Assembly: GCF_020379485.1 (NCBI RefSeq)
Contig: NW_026014893.1
Location: 124,001 to 188,000 of the forward strand
Direction: 5' to 3'
Origin: Brassica napus
Lineage: Eukaryota > Streptophyta > Magnoliopsida > Brassicales > Brassicaceae
DNA: 64,000 nt
The notes beneath the pieces are model-generated. The model ran no database searches. It had not been told where the DNA came from and saw nothing but the letters and a program-made list of their open reading frames with translations. Within the stretch, counting starts at the first letter, position 1; each line of letters starts with the position of its first letter. The position numbers and the translations under genes were made by a program. Of the stretch, positions 41,891-54,800 are shown in pieces.

Positions 41891-42778
41891 TAATACACTC
41901 CTAGGATGCTTCTCTGGTTAGAATGGGATAGATCCTTGCAAACAGAGAATCAAAGACTCAATCTGCTTCAAGGTTTGTGGAATGAATGGTGACACAAAGA
42001 GATGTGAGAGGTCTCCTTGATACTCCTAAGTGAATCCCTTGGATATGACACACCAAGACAATCACTCTTGTGGTTTTGTTAGATATGACACACTAACAAA
42101 GACTCAAGAACACTCAGATCTACAAGAAGACTTGCAGCCGTCAGAGAGAGACAAGAGTCTGAAAATAAAAGATTGGATAGTTCTATTAGGGTTTTCAGAC
42201 ACATATTTATAGAGAAGGCAAGGAACAGGCTCCTTGGTCTCTAAATGGGCCTTAAAATAAACCTTATAAAACCTTATAAAAACCTTATAAAACCTTATAA
42301 GGGTTCTCAAGTCTGGCAGCTTAATTCTCAAGTCTAGCAGCCTAATTTTCAAGTCTAGCAGCCTAATTCTGCTTCATGTTATCAAAGATAAATAATTAAA
42401 ATAAAGTCTTGAACTGAGATCATCAAATGAGTGATAGGAAAGCAACATATGGCCTCATTAAAAACCTATCTTTGGAAAACCCAGTGGGACAAAACCAAAG
42501 ATAGGGAAAAAGAGCACACATATGTTACTTGCTCATTTGATGTCTATCTTGGAGCTGAGATGGCTTGAATTGTGGCAAGTGTGTCTTGGTTGATCAAGCT
42601 TCTTCCAAGACTCTCTTCTTGCTTCAGTGATGTCTTAAGTAATCCTCCAATGGCTTCTTTGAGTTGCTTGCTTCTGGCTCGAGTCATAGGACCTTCAGAT
42701 ATGGCTAGAGCTCCTCCATCAGTTGGATCATCCATGCTCTCATTATCTTCTTTGTTTGGCTGGTCCATGATCATATCA
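41891..42778 (-). repeat. Gypsy 5' LTR
   Basis: An 888-bp LTR almost identical to 36294-37182, followed by GTAGC. Its copy of the pol C-terminal codons (42778 to 42544) is not joined to pol here and would sit in U3. It carries the hairpin at 42422-42541. Confidence 0.9.
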
Positions 42779-42783
42779 GTAGC

Positions 42784-45700
42784 CATCCTCCATTGGCATC
42801 CTTGCTATCTTGCCTCCATAAGCATCTGCACCTTTCAAAAGATCAAGTGTATACTTCCTTTGGGACATGAACAAACCTTCCTTGGATCTACAAATCTCAA
42901 TTCCAAGAAAGTATTTCATTTCTCCCAAGTCTTTTATTTCAAACATAGAGTTTAGAAACTCCTTGGTTGCTTTGATACCTTCCTTATCACTCCCTGTGAT
43001 AATGATATCATCCACATACACAAGGAGAGCAACCATACCTGAGGGAGTAGTGAGGGTAAAGAGAGTATGGTCCAATTCTGACTTCTTAAAACCTCGGCCG
43101 TTCAGAGTTGTGCTCAACTTGTTGTACCAAGCTCTTGGTGATTGCTTCAACCCATAGATAGCCTTCTTTAGCCTCAGTACATTCCCTCTTTTCACTAGAT
43201 GTTCAAGACCAGGTGGAGGATACATGTATACTTCATCCTCAAGTTCTCCTTGTAAGAATGCATTCTTCACATCCATTTGCCACAATCCCCATCCAAGATT
43301 AACTGCCAAGCTTAGTACAATTCTAATGGTATGTAACTTGGCTACTGGTGCAAATGTCTCAATGTAATCCTCTCCATATGTTTGAGTGAACCCTCTTGCT
43401 ACTAATCTAGTCTTCTTCCTCTCAATCTGCCCATCAGCCTTGTATTTGATTGTGAAGATCCATCTACTAGATACTGCCTTCTTTCCTTTTGGTAGTTCAC
43501 TCTCATACCATGTATCATTCTTGATCATTGCTCCTGCCTCAGCTCCTACTGATTCCTTCCATTCCTTATCCTTCATTGCCTCTTCATAGCTTCTTGGAAT
43601 GTGATTCTCATCTAAGTTTACCATGAATGCACAATGTGCTTCTGGATATTTAGCAAAAGAACACACGGCCTGAGTAGGATGCTTCACAGCTTGGGCATTG
43701 TAGTACACTCTTGTGTTTACCCAACTGGAAGGATCCTTTCTCAGCCTTGTACTTCTTCTCAACACTGGTCATTCTTGCGCCATCTCTTGTTCTTCTTCTT
43801 GTGGCAGCACACTTGGTTCAGATCTTTCTTCTCCTAGCTGACTTGCTTCAGCTCCTTCTTCCCTTAGCTGACTCTCTTCAGCTTCTTGTTGATCATTTGA
43901 TTCCACAGCTTGATCATGAGAACCAGAACTCTCTTCTCTACTTGTCTCTTCACGGTTTTGAGTTCTTGTTTCATTCCCCCCCTCATGGTCAAGATTGGAG
44001 GTCTGATGATCCGGTACTGGAGTAGTGCTTCTTCCACCTTGATTCATGTTGATTCCAAGACCCTCTAGGATAATCCTCAATGTTTCAGCTCTATCAGAAG
44101 TGAGATCTTTCAAATCATCTTGAGTCTGCTCCTCATAGTATCCTTTTTCTTCAACAAACTTCACTTCTCTAGATACTAACACTCTCCTTGTGTTAGGATC
44201 ATAGCACTTGTATCCTTTCTGACTTGATGAATATCCAATAAACATTGCCTTTGAACTCTTAGCTTCTAGCTTGTTTCTTATCTCTCCAGGCACCATCACA
44301 AAACACAAACATCCAAAGATCTTCATATGCTCTAGAGAGGGTTTGTACTGATTCAGTACCTCAAACGGTGATTGTCCTTGAAGAATCAGAGTTGGTGTCC
44401 TGTTGATGAGATAACAAGCCGTAGCAACTGCATCACTCCAAAACTTCTTAGGCACGTTGGATTGAAACATCATGGACCTGGCTACTTCCATCAAATGCCT
44501 GTTCTTCCTCTCAGCCACACCATTCTGTTGTGGGGTATAGGGACAGCTTGTCTGATGAAGGATTCCATGCTGAGATAGGTGTAGTTTGAATGCTTGTCCC
44601 GTGTACTCTCCTCCATTATCTGACCTAAAAATCTTTATCTTGGCATTGTAATGGTTAGTCACATAGGCTTGAAAGTTTTTAAATGCATCAAGTACCCTAT
44701 CTTTGGTTGGAATTAGGGTTAACCAGGTGTATTTGGATTTTTCATCAATGAAAGTTACATAGTACTTATGGTTGTCTCTAGACAGGCAAGGTGCAGTCCA
44801 AACATCAGAATGAATGAGATCAAAACATTTTTCATAAACAGTAGTAGACTTGGTAAAGACAGTTCTACAATGCTTGCCTAAAATGCAAGCTTCACACTCA
44901 TTATTCTCAAAGGAAACACCTGGCAACATCAGTTTTAAAGCCTTATTATGAGGGTGTCCTAATCTAGCATGCCACAATGCATTTTTACTTAAACTAGAAC
45001 CAGAAACAGAAGTAAACGACCAGCTATATCTAGAAACAGGAGTGAGATCTTCAAGTAAATATAGCTCTCCTTTAGTCACTCCCTTCCCAATCATCTTGCT
45101 GCTTTTAATATCCTGAAACTTCACATCATTAGGACTGAATATAACATTGCATTGCAAATCAGTAGCACATTTCTTAAAAGATAACAAGTTTGAAGTAAAT
45201 TCAGGCATATAAAAAGCTTTAGTTTCCTTATCAAACAGTTTAAGACTTCCTATTCCTCTAATAGGAATCTTATCTCCATTAGCAATCATTACATTTCCAT
45301 TCATTGGTACAATGTTTTTAATCAAATTAGTGTCACTTATCATATGATGAGATGCACCTGAATCAATCACTAATGGCTTAATGTCATGAGAACTAGCAAT
45401 ATGTGCAAGGATACTAGATGGTTTGAATGCATGATCATTTCTAGCAAAGTTTGCAATCCTAGATTGATTTACCATTTCTATCAAGCTCTCATGCATCCTA
45501 TCAGTTCTAGTTAGATTCTGATAGTTCTCTACTACACTAGCACCAAATGAATACCCAAAGGTGTTACCATTCTCCTTGAACAACTTAATGAGAGCATCAA
45601 GGTCGGATCTCCTTAGATACTCTTGATCTATGTTCCCACGGTTGCTTGGTGCTCCAGTGTAGGCTACAAGAGACTTCCCATCACCTGCCTCACGCCCATC

Positions 45701-46584
45701 TATCTTCTTTCCTTTGTTTGTACCAGCACCACTTGTACCATCCGAGACATTAGCCCTTGCCTCACGATCCTTCATGAACTTAGCCGGCTTGAGGTGAGGG
45801 TGGAGTATCCAGCATTGGCTCTTCTTGTGGCCATGCTTCTTGCAGTGATCACAACTCCCATTGAACCTCCTCTCCTCAAACTTCCCATGCGCAGCCTTGT
45901 TTGCTTGTGGAGCTTCACTCCCCTCCTCTTGAGTTGCTTGACTTGCAAGGGAAAGGTCTCCTTTCTTCCCAAACAGCCCAATGGAGCCTTGCTCCTTCTG
46001 AATCCGTGCACACACATCCTCAAGGTCAGGTAGAGTATCCTCCCTAAGTAGGTGCTGGATGAGACCGTTGTACGCTGGGTTTAGGGTGAGGAGTAACCCA
46101 AAGACCTTATCTTGCTCTCTCCTCTTGTTAAGCTCATCAGCATCCGTTGTGCTTGGCCTAAGCATCTCCATCTCGGACCAGAGGCTTCTGAATCTTCCTA
46201 GATGCTTAGTGAACTCCATGTCTTCTTGTACAAGGTTGTTGATAGCTTGCTTCACCTCAAACACTCGGCTTAGGTTTGAAGTGTTGCCATACACCTTCTT
46301 CAAAGTATCCCACAGCTCTTTAGCAGACTCACAGTAGCTGTATGCATCCAGAATAGCCGGGTCAAGGGACGCATGAAGCACAGACATCACCAACATGTCC
46401 TCTTGATGCCACTTCTCTTCTGCCTTGCTTGCGGCTTCATCTTCAGCCTCTCCTTGAGTGATGAGCTTTGGAGCTTCTCCTGGCGTGATGTGCTTCCAAA
46501 GCCCCTTGCTTCCCACTGTGGTTCTCACCATCCGAGACCACACCAAGTCGCCACTTTCATGTTCATGTTCATCCCACTCTCCAT
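42784..46584 (-). pseudogene. A3 gag to RT, disrupted
   Basis: The family start ATG is at 46584. A 22-bp deletion near 46548 removes codons after Lys-Val-Ala and shifts the frame, so the downstream frame is entered only from an upstream non-family start. Gag, zinc knuckle, protease (near 45360) and integrase then read normally until a GGA-to-TGA change at 43769-43771. The frame continues through the Arg-Arg-Ser-Thr linker and RT with Tyr-Val-Asp-Asp (near 43015) to the gypsy insertion at 42783. One gag site near 45630 (Asn to Ile) differs from A2. Confidence 0.9.
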
Positions 46585-46831
46585 GTTGAATGTAGAACCC
46601 TTTAGACTTCAATAACTTTCTCTTGAGGTAACTGTCTTGAGCGAACACTAGTAGCTTCACCTTTTACCCACACAGCTTCAATAACACCTCACACAACCAA
46701 TAGAACTCAGAAAGACTACCCAGAACCGCTTAAGAACACACGAACACAAAACTGTCTCTTCAAAGCTTCAATCTTGAATCTTTAAAGAACCCAACGAAAC
46801 CAAGTTTCCTATGAACCTGGCTCTGATACCA

Positions 46832-47442
46832 TATCACTTTTAGGATTGAGTAGAGTAATCTGAGTAAATAAGAAAGACTAGAAGTGTTTTAGAAGAGATT
46901 TGAGTATGAAATGAGATTAGGAGTCTAGCATAGAATCATTGTGAGAATAAAGACTAAGAGAGACTCATAACTTGCTTAATCTTATTAATGAGAGAGTTTA
47001 CATATTTATATGAAGGAGAGAGCTAGGGTTTTCGTATACAAGAGGATAAGGTAAGCATGTGGAGTCAATGCCTAATTCAAAACTATCCAATAAGGAGAGC
47101 CATCCGTGTGAGTCCTCTCTAGCTGGCTGATGCCTTTTGCTTTTACTTTCCAGCTGTGACAGCCTGTCCAAGACTCTCCCTTATCCTTTCCAACGGTCTG
47201 ATCCATCCTCCAAAGGCTAAGGTAACTTCTCCTCTTTACTTAAGTAACTTGGGTAACTAGTGGTGAGGTTTGGTTGAGCTTTGGTCGATCCCATCTTGTA
47301 CGGATGGTACGGCCATGTACGGCCATGTACGGCCTTGTACGGACTGGTTGATCCCAAAGCTCCCAAACCTTCCTAGTCTCCCTTCTCCTCATTCTACTCA
47401 AACCTCATCTCCTTTCTTCACTTAACTCAGCTCATCTCAACA
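46832..47442 (-). repeat. A3 5' LTR
   Basis: A 611-bp A-family LTR with five GTACGG-type sites at about 47298-47344, followed by TTCAA. The primer-binding-site complement lies at 46820-46831. Confidence 0.92.
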
Positions 47443-49823
47443 TTCAAGACCCGGAGGAGGATACATATATACTTCATCTTCAAGTTCTCCTTGCAAGAAG
47501 GCATTTTTCACATCCATTTGCCAAAGATCCCACTCCAAGTTCACTGCCAATGACAATACTATTCTGATGGTGTGTAGCTTAGCAACAGGAGCAAATGTAT
47601 CAATGTAGTCCTCCCCATAGGTCTGAGTGAACCCTCTTGCCACCAATCTTGTTTTGCGCCTATCAATGGTTCCATCAGCCTTGTATTTGATTGTGAAGAT
47701 CCACCTACTAGACACAGCCTTCTTCCCTTTAGGTAGTTCACTCTCATACCATGTATCATTTTTAATCATAGCTCCAGCCTCATCTCCAACTGATTCCCTC
47801 CATAAATCATCCTGCATAGCCTCTTCATATGACCTCGGCACTTGACTCTTATCAAGGCTTACCATGAACGTGCAATGCTCATTAGGGAACTGGGCAAATG
47901 AGCACACTGCTTGTGATGGATGAGCAACATCATGTGCATTGTAGTACACTCTTGTATTAGTCCAATTTGATGGAGGTTTCTTCACTCTTGAGCTTCTCCT
48001 CAATGTAACCTCCTCCTGAACTTGTACTGGTTCTGAAGCCTCAACTCTCTCCTCTTCTAGTACTTCTTGTTCCTCTCTTTCAGACTTCTCTTGTCCTTCA
48101 CTCTCAGGTACACATACCTCTTCTTCAGGTACATGTATCTCTTCTTCTTGACCCTGATCATGAGTTCCGGAAACTTCTTCTTCTTGTGCATTTGTCTCAG
48201 ATTCTCCCCCCGATGATCATGGTTAGTTGCTTCTTCAGCTTCGTGTCTCTTGTCACTGTCTTGACTCTTCTGATCCTGGGTTAAATTAATCCCAAGACCC
48301 TCCAGAATACGTCTCAGCCCGGCTGCTCTGTCTGGTGAGTAAGCTAGATCCTTTAGCTCATCCCATTTCCTCTCACTATAATATCCTCTTGATTCCATAA
48401 ACTTCACTTCCCTGGATATAAGAACTCTTCTTGCTATAGGATCATAGCATTTAAACCCCTTTTGAGTAGTCGAATATCCAATGAACATAGCCCTTGTGCT
48501 CTTTGCTTCTAGCTTGTTCCTCATCCCACTCGGTACCATCACAAAGCATACGCAGCCAAACACTCTTAAGTGTGTTAGTGATGGTTTGATCTTGTTTAGC
48601 ACTTCAAATGGAGACTGATCCTCAAGCACTCTTGTAGGTATCCTATTGATCAGATAACATGCAGAGGCGACTGCATCACTCCAAAATCTCTTTGGGACAT
48701 TAGCTTGAAACATCATAGACCTTGCAACTTCCATCAGATGTCTGTTCTTCCTCTCAGCCACACCATTTTGTTGTGGTGTATAAGGACAGCTCGTTTGATG
48801 AAGGATGCCATGTTGAGCTAAGTGTTGCTTGAAGGCATGACTTGTATATTCTCCACCATTGTCTGATCTGAAAATCTTAATCTTGGCATCATATTGGTTA
48901 GTTACATAAGTCTGAAAGTTCTTAAATGCTTCAAGCACCCTATCCTTAGTTTGAATGAGTGTTATCCAGGTGTATTTGGATTTTTCATCTATGAATGTGA
49001 CAAAGTATTTAAAGTTTTCTCTAGATAAACAAGGAGCAGTCCAAACATCAGAATGAACTAAATCAAAGCATTTCTCATAGATAGTTTTAGATCTTTGAAA
49101 GACTGTCTTACAATGCTTACCCAAGATACAAGCTTCACAATCATTATTTTTAAACATGACACATGGTAACATTAAGCTTAAAGCTCTAACATGAGGATGG
49201 CCTAATCTAGCATGCCATAATGCATCATCATTCAAAACAGAAGTAGAACTAAACGAGCATATAAAAGAAGTAGGAGCAACATCTTCAAGCATATAAAGAT
49301 CTCCCTTGGTTATTCCCTTTCCAATCAACTTACTGCTCTCAATATCCTGAAACTTCACATCATTAGGACTGAATATAACATTGCACTGTAAATCAGTAGT
49401 GCATTTCTTAACAGATAAAAGATTGGATGTGAATTCAGGCATATAGAATGCTTTAGACTCTTTGTTAAACAGATTCAGGTTACCAATCCCTTTAATAGCT
49501 ACTCTATCACCATTTGCAATCATAACATGTCCATGAGCAGGTTCTATATCCTTAATAAGATTAGTGTCACTGATCATATGATGAGATGCACCTGAATCTA
49601 CTATCAAAGGCTTAATTTGATTATGCACAGCAAGAGTATTGGGTGATTCAGGTTTAGATAGCAATTGTCTAATGAGTGCTGATGGCTTCAAATGCAACTG
49701 ATCATGTACACTAGATGATCTATATGATTCAGGTTTAGTATGCGTTTGATCATTTGCTAATGGTAACCTATATGCAGCAAGAGAGTGTCCAAGAGTGTTT
49801 CCAAAGGAGTTACCATTGTCCTT
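47443..49823 (-). pseudogene. F gag end, protease, integrase and RT start
   Basis: In element sense the piece begins inside gag just upstream of the protease. It has the Asp-Ser-Gly-Ala-Ser motif (near 49600), the HHCC region (near 49130-49210), integrase D,D,E (about 49060, 48865 and 48757) and the RT N-terminus up to Pro-Pro-Gly-Leu-Glu at the A3 junction. A one-base change in a C-run near 48212 shifts the frame in the acidic linker; the correct frame resumes through 48003-47448. The gag side ends at 49823, where the LTR of G starts. Confidence 0.88.
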
Positions 49824-50402
49824 TATTAGATTTTGTGATTTAAAGAGTGATTAAGTTTAATCTGAGAATTAAAGAGATTTATTAGATTTTGTGATTTAAA
49901 GAGTGATTAAGTTTAATCTGAGAATTAAAGAGATTGGAGATTAAGAACAAGAGAGAGAGAGACTCAAAACTCCATTAGATCGATTAATGAGAGAGTTTAC
50001 AACATATATAGATAAGAGATACACTAAAACGTCCAGGTTCAGTCTAGCTAGGATAAGAAGCATGTGTAGTCAAAGATGCTTGATTTAAACTAGCCAATAA
50101 GGTTCCTCACATGCTTGGGTATCTTGCTTTAACTTTCCAGCTAGTTCCAGCCTGTCTAAAGCTCTCTAGCATTGACCAGACCTTATCCAAACTCCTCCTT
50201 GCTTATCCAGACTCCTCCTGGCGTGTTTCACTCTCCAAATGGATGCAAGGTAACTTCCAAAGCCTTTTAACTTAGTTACCACAGTAACAATTAAGTTACT
50301 GTGGTAAATCTCCAAAGTTACTGTCTGCTCCAACTCTCTTCCTCTATCCATGTATCAACTCTTCATCACTTCATCTCAACACTTTATTCTCTCATCTCAA
50401 CA
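49824..50402 (-). repeat. G 3' LTR with duplicated ends
   Basis: In this 579-bp LTR the terminal 56 bp are present twice in tandem (49824-49879, 49880-49935), apparently without differences. At the other end, TGTTGAGATGA occurs twice about 22 bp apart (50402 and about 50380 in element sense). No CCGTAC cluster is visible, unlike the other copia LTRs here. Confidence 0.85.
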
Positions 50403-50448
50403 CTCCCCCTCAAGCTTGACCATGTGGAACAAGTCAAGCTTGGAAGAA

Positions 50449-50533
50449 CCATGAGATCTCCCTCATTAAAACCTCATTAAGGAAAACCCATTGGGACAAA
50501 ACCTTAATGAGGAAAGAGTAGAGATCACATGAT
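50449..50533 (-). other. 3'-UTR hairpin (G copy)
   Basis: The inner stem CCTCATTAAGG (50472-50482) with CCTTAATGAGG (50502-50512) is perfect. The outer stem ATGAGATCTC with GAGATCACAT has one mismatch. The loop is the conserved 19 nt. Confidence 0.8.
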
Positions 50534-50549
50534 CAGGAGAGTGTATAGA

Positions 50550-50944
50550 CTAGTCCTTAGGCGAGAGATCAATGAGTCCTAACCTGATGTGTATGGACTC
50601 CATTGTCTTTTGCCTTGCTGCCTTTGTGAACACATCTGCTAACTGATCCTCACACCGAGTATAACAAGGTAGAATCACCCCAAGAATCATCATCTGCCTC
50701 ACCTTGTGACAATCAACCTCAATGTGCTTTGTTCTCTCATGTAACACAAAATTAGATGCAATGTGGATAGCTGCTTGATTATCACAATGCATTGTCATTG
50801 GCGTTGCTTGAATAATCTCCAGATGCTTCAAAATCCCTTTTATCCACACTAGCTCATTTGTAAGCTTCAGCATTGCTCTATACTCGGCCTCAGCACTGGA
50901 GCAAGATACTACCTTCTGCTTCTTACTCTTCCAAGTGACCAAGT
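50550..50944 (-). pseudogene. G RNase H C-terminal part
   Basis: The last ~130 codons of the G polyprotein start at the D1 insertion site within Gly-Gly-Asn-Leu-Val and end at 50550. It includes Ser-Ser-Ala-Glu-Ala-Glu-Tyr and Asp-Asn-Gln-Ala-Ala motifs of copia RNase H. It is separated from the rest of pol (56977-59678) only by D1. Confidence 0.9.
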
Positions 50945-51876
50945 TGTTGAACTGAAGAGAAGATAGAGCTTGTGCTAACTTGAAGAATAGAAATGGAGTG
51001 AAAGGAGAAGTATGGAGGAGTTAGGTCTGGTACAAAGATAGGGCAAGTCCTTCAGGGATTGTCTATCAAGCTTCAGGAGTGTCTCTTTGTGTCCAGAAGT
51101 GATCTGATGGTTGTGCAAAGATAGGGCCAAGTCCAGGAGGGACTTAGAAGAGTATTTGGGCGAGTGTGCAAACTTAGGGACTGGCCGTACGGATTTGGTA
51201 CGGACGTTGTACGGACCGTACGGATCCGTACGGACCGAGACATCCCGAAAGTTCACCAGTCGACCATTTGAGCACATTTGAGGTTGGTGCAAAAATAGGG
51301 CAGAGGTAAGCTCTTAAGAGAAGAAGACAAAAGAAGGAAGCTGGCGCCAAAGACAGGCTGGAACAGGCTGGCCAAGAGCTGTGTATTGACCATGTATCTA
51401 GTCTGATATATGGGAAAGTTCAAGGGAGCCTTACAGCAACCAATCATGCACCAGTCTCCACATTGACCAGATTCAAATGAGCCAATCATGAAGCAACAAG
51501 AGCACAGCCAATGAAGAATCACGACCAGCCTTACTCTCCATCCTGTCCATCCATTTAAATTCAAGTTATATCAGCCATTAGATTTAGGTTTATGATTTGC
51601 ATCTTGTAAGAGCATATATAAGCTTATATGTGGCATTTTGTATGAACTAAGTGAGTAAGGGGATTTCCTTTCTCCTTCATGAATCTGAAACACTTATTCT
51701 CTCAGTCTCTCTAGTCTCTTAATCTCTGTTCTTAAGTCTCTAATCTCTGTTCTTAAGTCTCTTATACACTCTCATCAACCTCTCTTCTAAATCACCTAGA
51801 ACAAGCTCTAATCATTCTCCATTGGAGCTTATCCACACACACATACTACAAGAGTAGAGATCTCTTTAAAATCACA
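50945..51876 (+). repeat. D1 5' LTR
   Basis: This 932-bp LTR starts TGTTGAACTGAAG and ends AAATCACA. It contains a dense GTAC-core cluster at 51185-51235. A 21-bp unit around 51720-51760 is present twice, but once in the 3' LTR. Confidence 0.92.
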
Positions 51877-54800
51877 TGGTATCAGAGCCAGGTTCATCAG
51901 AACCTGAGCTGTAGCTTCCGCACAACACAAGCTCTACCGTCAGCTCAAAGCCAAAGCCAAACCTGAAAGATATGTTCATCCGGATCTTGTTGCTTCAAGA
52001 AGAAGAAGAAGACTGAAGCCATGGTGTGTACTACTTGTCTCTCAGCCGGTTCTACCTGTCCTAATGAAGATCCTCATAGGTAGCAAAGGTGTATGAAGAG
52101 ATTGAGCTATCCTATCTCTATGGCACGTTGCTTCAAGAGCTGTTCCTCATATGGGTTCCAAAAGAAAGCTATCTAGAGGTTGGCGTGTAGAAGGCTTGAA
52201 GAAAGGAGGGGTATTTGGGTGTGAGATACAAGATGGTGGCCATGAACTGAAGGAGAAAGAGATGGGAGTCAAGCCAGACTCGTAGATCCAACAAAATTCA
52301 TGGCTGGGTTCATAAAATGCAAAAGGAATCAACCTGGTTCCTTGCTGTAAGCGATTCTATAAACCATCTTGATAATGAGCTTGTGTTGTTGACTGGTTAT
52401 AATGTGTGATGTGAGTGAAAACCTGAGGATTGTTAAAGATTGTTAAATTAAAATGTTTAGAATCTGTCCCAGGATACTTTAAGAGCTTTGTTTGGTGACT
52501 GAATGTGCTTAATATGCTTAGCTCCAGTTCATAGTGATGCTTAGTGTGATTAATTGAATCTGCTTGCATACATGGATTGAAACTGAATTTAAAGCTGTTG
52601 CATATAGTCTTGTGACTGTCTTACATTGAAGCATTAGATTCATGTCTAAAGTGCTGAGTAAAGAAGTTTTAAAAGTGCCTAAGTAACTTGTCTTGAATCT
52701 GTTAGGATCTTGCTTGTACTTAGAGAGTTAGCTTGCAAAGAATAGAACTTGATAATGCCTTGTGTCTATCTATTGCATTGCGTGGGATATTGGAAATCAA
52801 ACTTGATGATTTATTAATCAAGTTTTGACATCAATACTATTGAAAATGATTAAATGCTTAATGTCAGTTCTAAATGAAACTTGTCTTGTTAAGATGATAG
52901 ATTATATTATCTAATGATACTTGCTTTCATGAGTAGAAACTGATAAGATTAATGCATACTGCCTTGTATTGTTGCATTTAGATTAAAGTCTAAGTTGCAT
53001 ATTAAGGAGTGGTTAAAATTGCCTAAATACTTTGACTTGAATCTGATAAGGTCTTGCTTAGTATTTAGAGAATGGTTGCTTGCATAGATAAGAACTAGAC
53101 ATTGTCTTGATTCTATCTAATGTTATAAAGCTTGAGACATTGGTGATCAAACTTGATGAAGTCAAGGATTGATCCCAATGCAATTGTGTCTTATCTTTGC
53201 TAGAGTTTGAGAGATGTTTCAGGTTCACAAAAGGTGTTCCTAGTTCATCATCAGATCCAAGTTGTAAGAGAAAGAATGGTGTCCATTGTGTGTGCAATGG
53301 AGAGTTATTACAAGAAGGGTGAAGCGCAGATGGTTGTAAAACCTACTTGAAGCTCACTGGTCTTCCACTTACCATTGCAAGTAACTGAAGAAGAAGCCAA
53401 CCGGGTCTAGGCAGTGGCGTGCCTAGTCAAGAGGGTGCTCAAACTAAGACAGAGCACTCTTGGCTGTGTGAAGAAGAAGGCTACTCTATCAAGGCGGCTT
53501 CTATTGTGAGGTGATTGAAGAAGTAGCTGAAGCATCCACAAGCATTCCATCATGGTGGTGAATTCAGAAGGGTGATTGCAATAAGAGAAGAAGAAAAAGT
53601 GGGGATTCACGTGGCAAATTTAAGAACCACTCTTCATTATCTGAACCAAGGGAGTAAACCTAGTCTCATCTATTTTTAATATGTCTTGATAGGTTTATCT
53701 CCTGATTATACTATGTGCTTTCCCTAATTCCATTAAGAGTTTATAGCTTCTAAGTAGAATGTCTAGGCTAATTGCACTGAAATTGTTTTGCTGCTGCATT
53801 GTCTTATTGATAGTAAGTAATGTCTAGAGTCCCAGAATCTCATGTTCTGTTTATTGCATTGTCTTGGATGTTGTCATAGCTTGAATCATCATGAATGTGT
53901 TGTAGAATTGAGTAGAATGTCTCTGCTGCTTGCATCATGATTGATAAGTTATTTTGCATACATAAGCATATCTCATACTGTCTAAGTTCAATCCTAGTGT
54001 TGTCTGATGCTATTGCCTATGTTTAATCCATCAATGAAAGTCTTGCATAAATTAGAGATTGTCTAAGTTGCTTGCATCATTGGTTTTGATTGAAACTGTT
54101 GTGCATAGCTTTAATATTGCTCATGGATTGAACCTGTTGCATTCATATAGCTAATGCTTTAAGATTGTGCATTCATGTAGTAATGCATTTAAAAATGAGC
54201 CTAAATTGCAAATGTACTGATGTAAGCTTTGCATTTAGAGAACTTAAGTATAGAACTTGCATTGTCATAGTTAGAAATTGAAATCTTCTTGTCTTGACTC
54301 AGTCCAGTTCTGATTGTTGCTATGCCATAGTTAAATCCATCAGTGATGTCTTATAAGCATTTAGAAGTATGTCTAAGCTATTTGAATCATTGGCTTTGAT
54401 AAAACTAGTGAGCATAAGCATGAATTGAGTCACTATTGTCGCCTTGATTGCATAAGTATCATCTAGGCTTGTGTTTCATTTGGGTTGAATCTATTTCATT
54501 CATATAGTTAGTATGTAACCTAATGCATTCATCTATTGGTGCATTTAAAAAAAAAAAAGAAACTGAATTGATTGTCTTTGCTTGATTGTCTTGATTGTCT
54601 AGCTTGTTTCAAGTATCATATATTATTGTCGCATTGGTGATCAAACAGGATGGATGATCTTGGTTTGATCCCGATGGAATGATCTGATCTTGCATTGAGT
54701 TGTGGTGGTGTTAGGTACACAAGGAATGTGATACATGTAACTCGCCAACAACCAAGAATGTAAAGACAAAGGTCTTGTGCCATTGCATATCATCACTAGG

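Larger units (their letters stand above)
36294..42778 (-). mobile_element. Ty3/gypsy chromovirus of CRM/CRB type
   Basis: The 6485-bp element has LTRs of 889 and 888 bp (about three substitutions and one gap), a tRNA-iMet primer-binding site two bases from the 5' LTR, and a purine tract near 37183. The domain order is gag, protease, RT, RNase H, integrase. The integrase frame runs into the 3' LTR and ends in a basic Gly-Pro-Met-Thr-Arg-Ala-Arg segment. Coding overlap with the LTR and a C-terminal basic motif are traits of centromere-targeted CRM elements, and CRB is the Brassica member. Position next to CentBr agrees. It has an internal deletion and frameshifts in integrase, so this copy is defective. 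Confidence 0.85.
34807..47442 (-). mobile_element. Ty1/copia element A3 carrying a gypsy element
   Basis: Two 611-bp A-family LTRs (34807-35417, 46832-47442) differ at about three positions, and TTCAA flanks the block. Both LTRs carry an extra 10-bp CCGTAC repeat unit relative to A2. The coding region is split by the gypsy element at 36294-42778 (duplication GTAGC) and has a 22-bp deletion near the gag start, a nonsense codon near 43769 and a frameshift near 35980. It is therefore defective. Confidence 0.93.
32960..49823 (-). mobile_element. Ty1/copia element F, split by A3
   Basis: In element sense: part of gag to the RT start (49823 to 47443), then after the A3 insertion RT and RNase H (34806 to 33650), hairpin, purine tract and 3' LTR (33508 to 32960). 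The TTCAA duplication flanks A3 (34802-34806 and 47443-47447). The LTR end lies in the E 3' LTR (candidate duplication TGGAG at 32955-32959). The gag side is cut at 49823 by the G LTR, so the 5' LTR and gag start are not in the window. Confidence 0.88.

Noticed and set aside
43769..46660. A 963-codon protein starting upstream of the family ATG in A3
   Set aside because: The frame is open only because a 22-bp deletion joins leader-frame codons to gag. It is a damaged A copy, not a new protein.
50975..51564. Two overlapping minus-strand frames of about 105 codons in the D1 LTRs (repeated at 56096-56685)
   Set aside because: They lie wholly in the LTR, occur in both LTR copies and have no recognisable similarity. 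The GTAC cluster and LTR signals explain the region.
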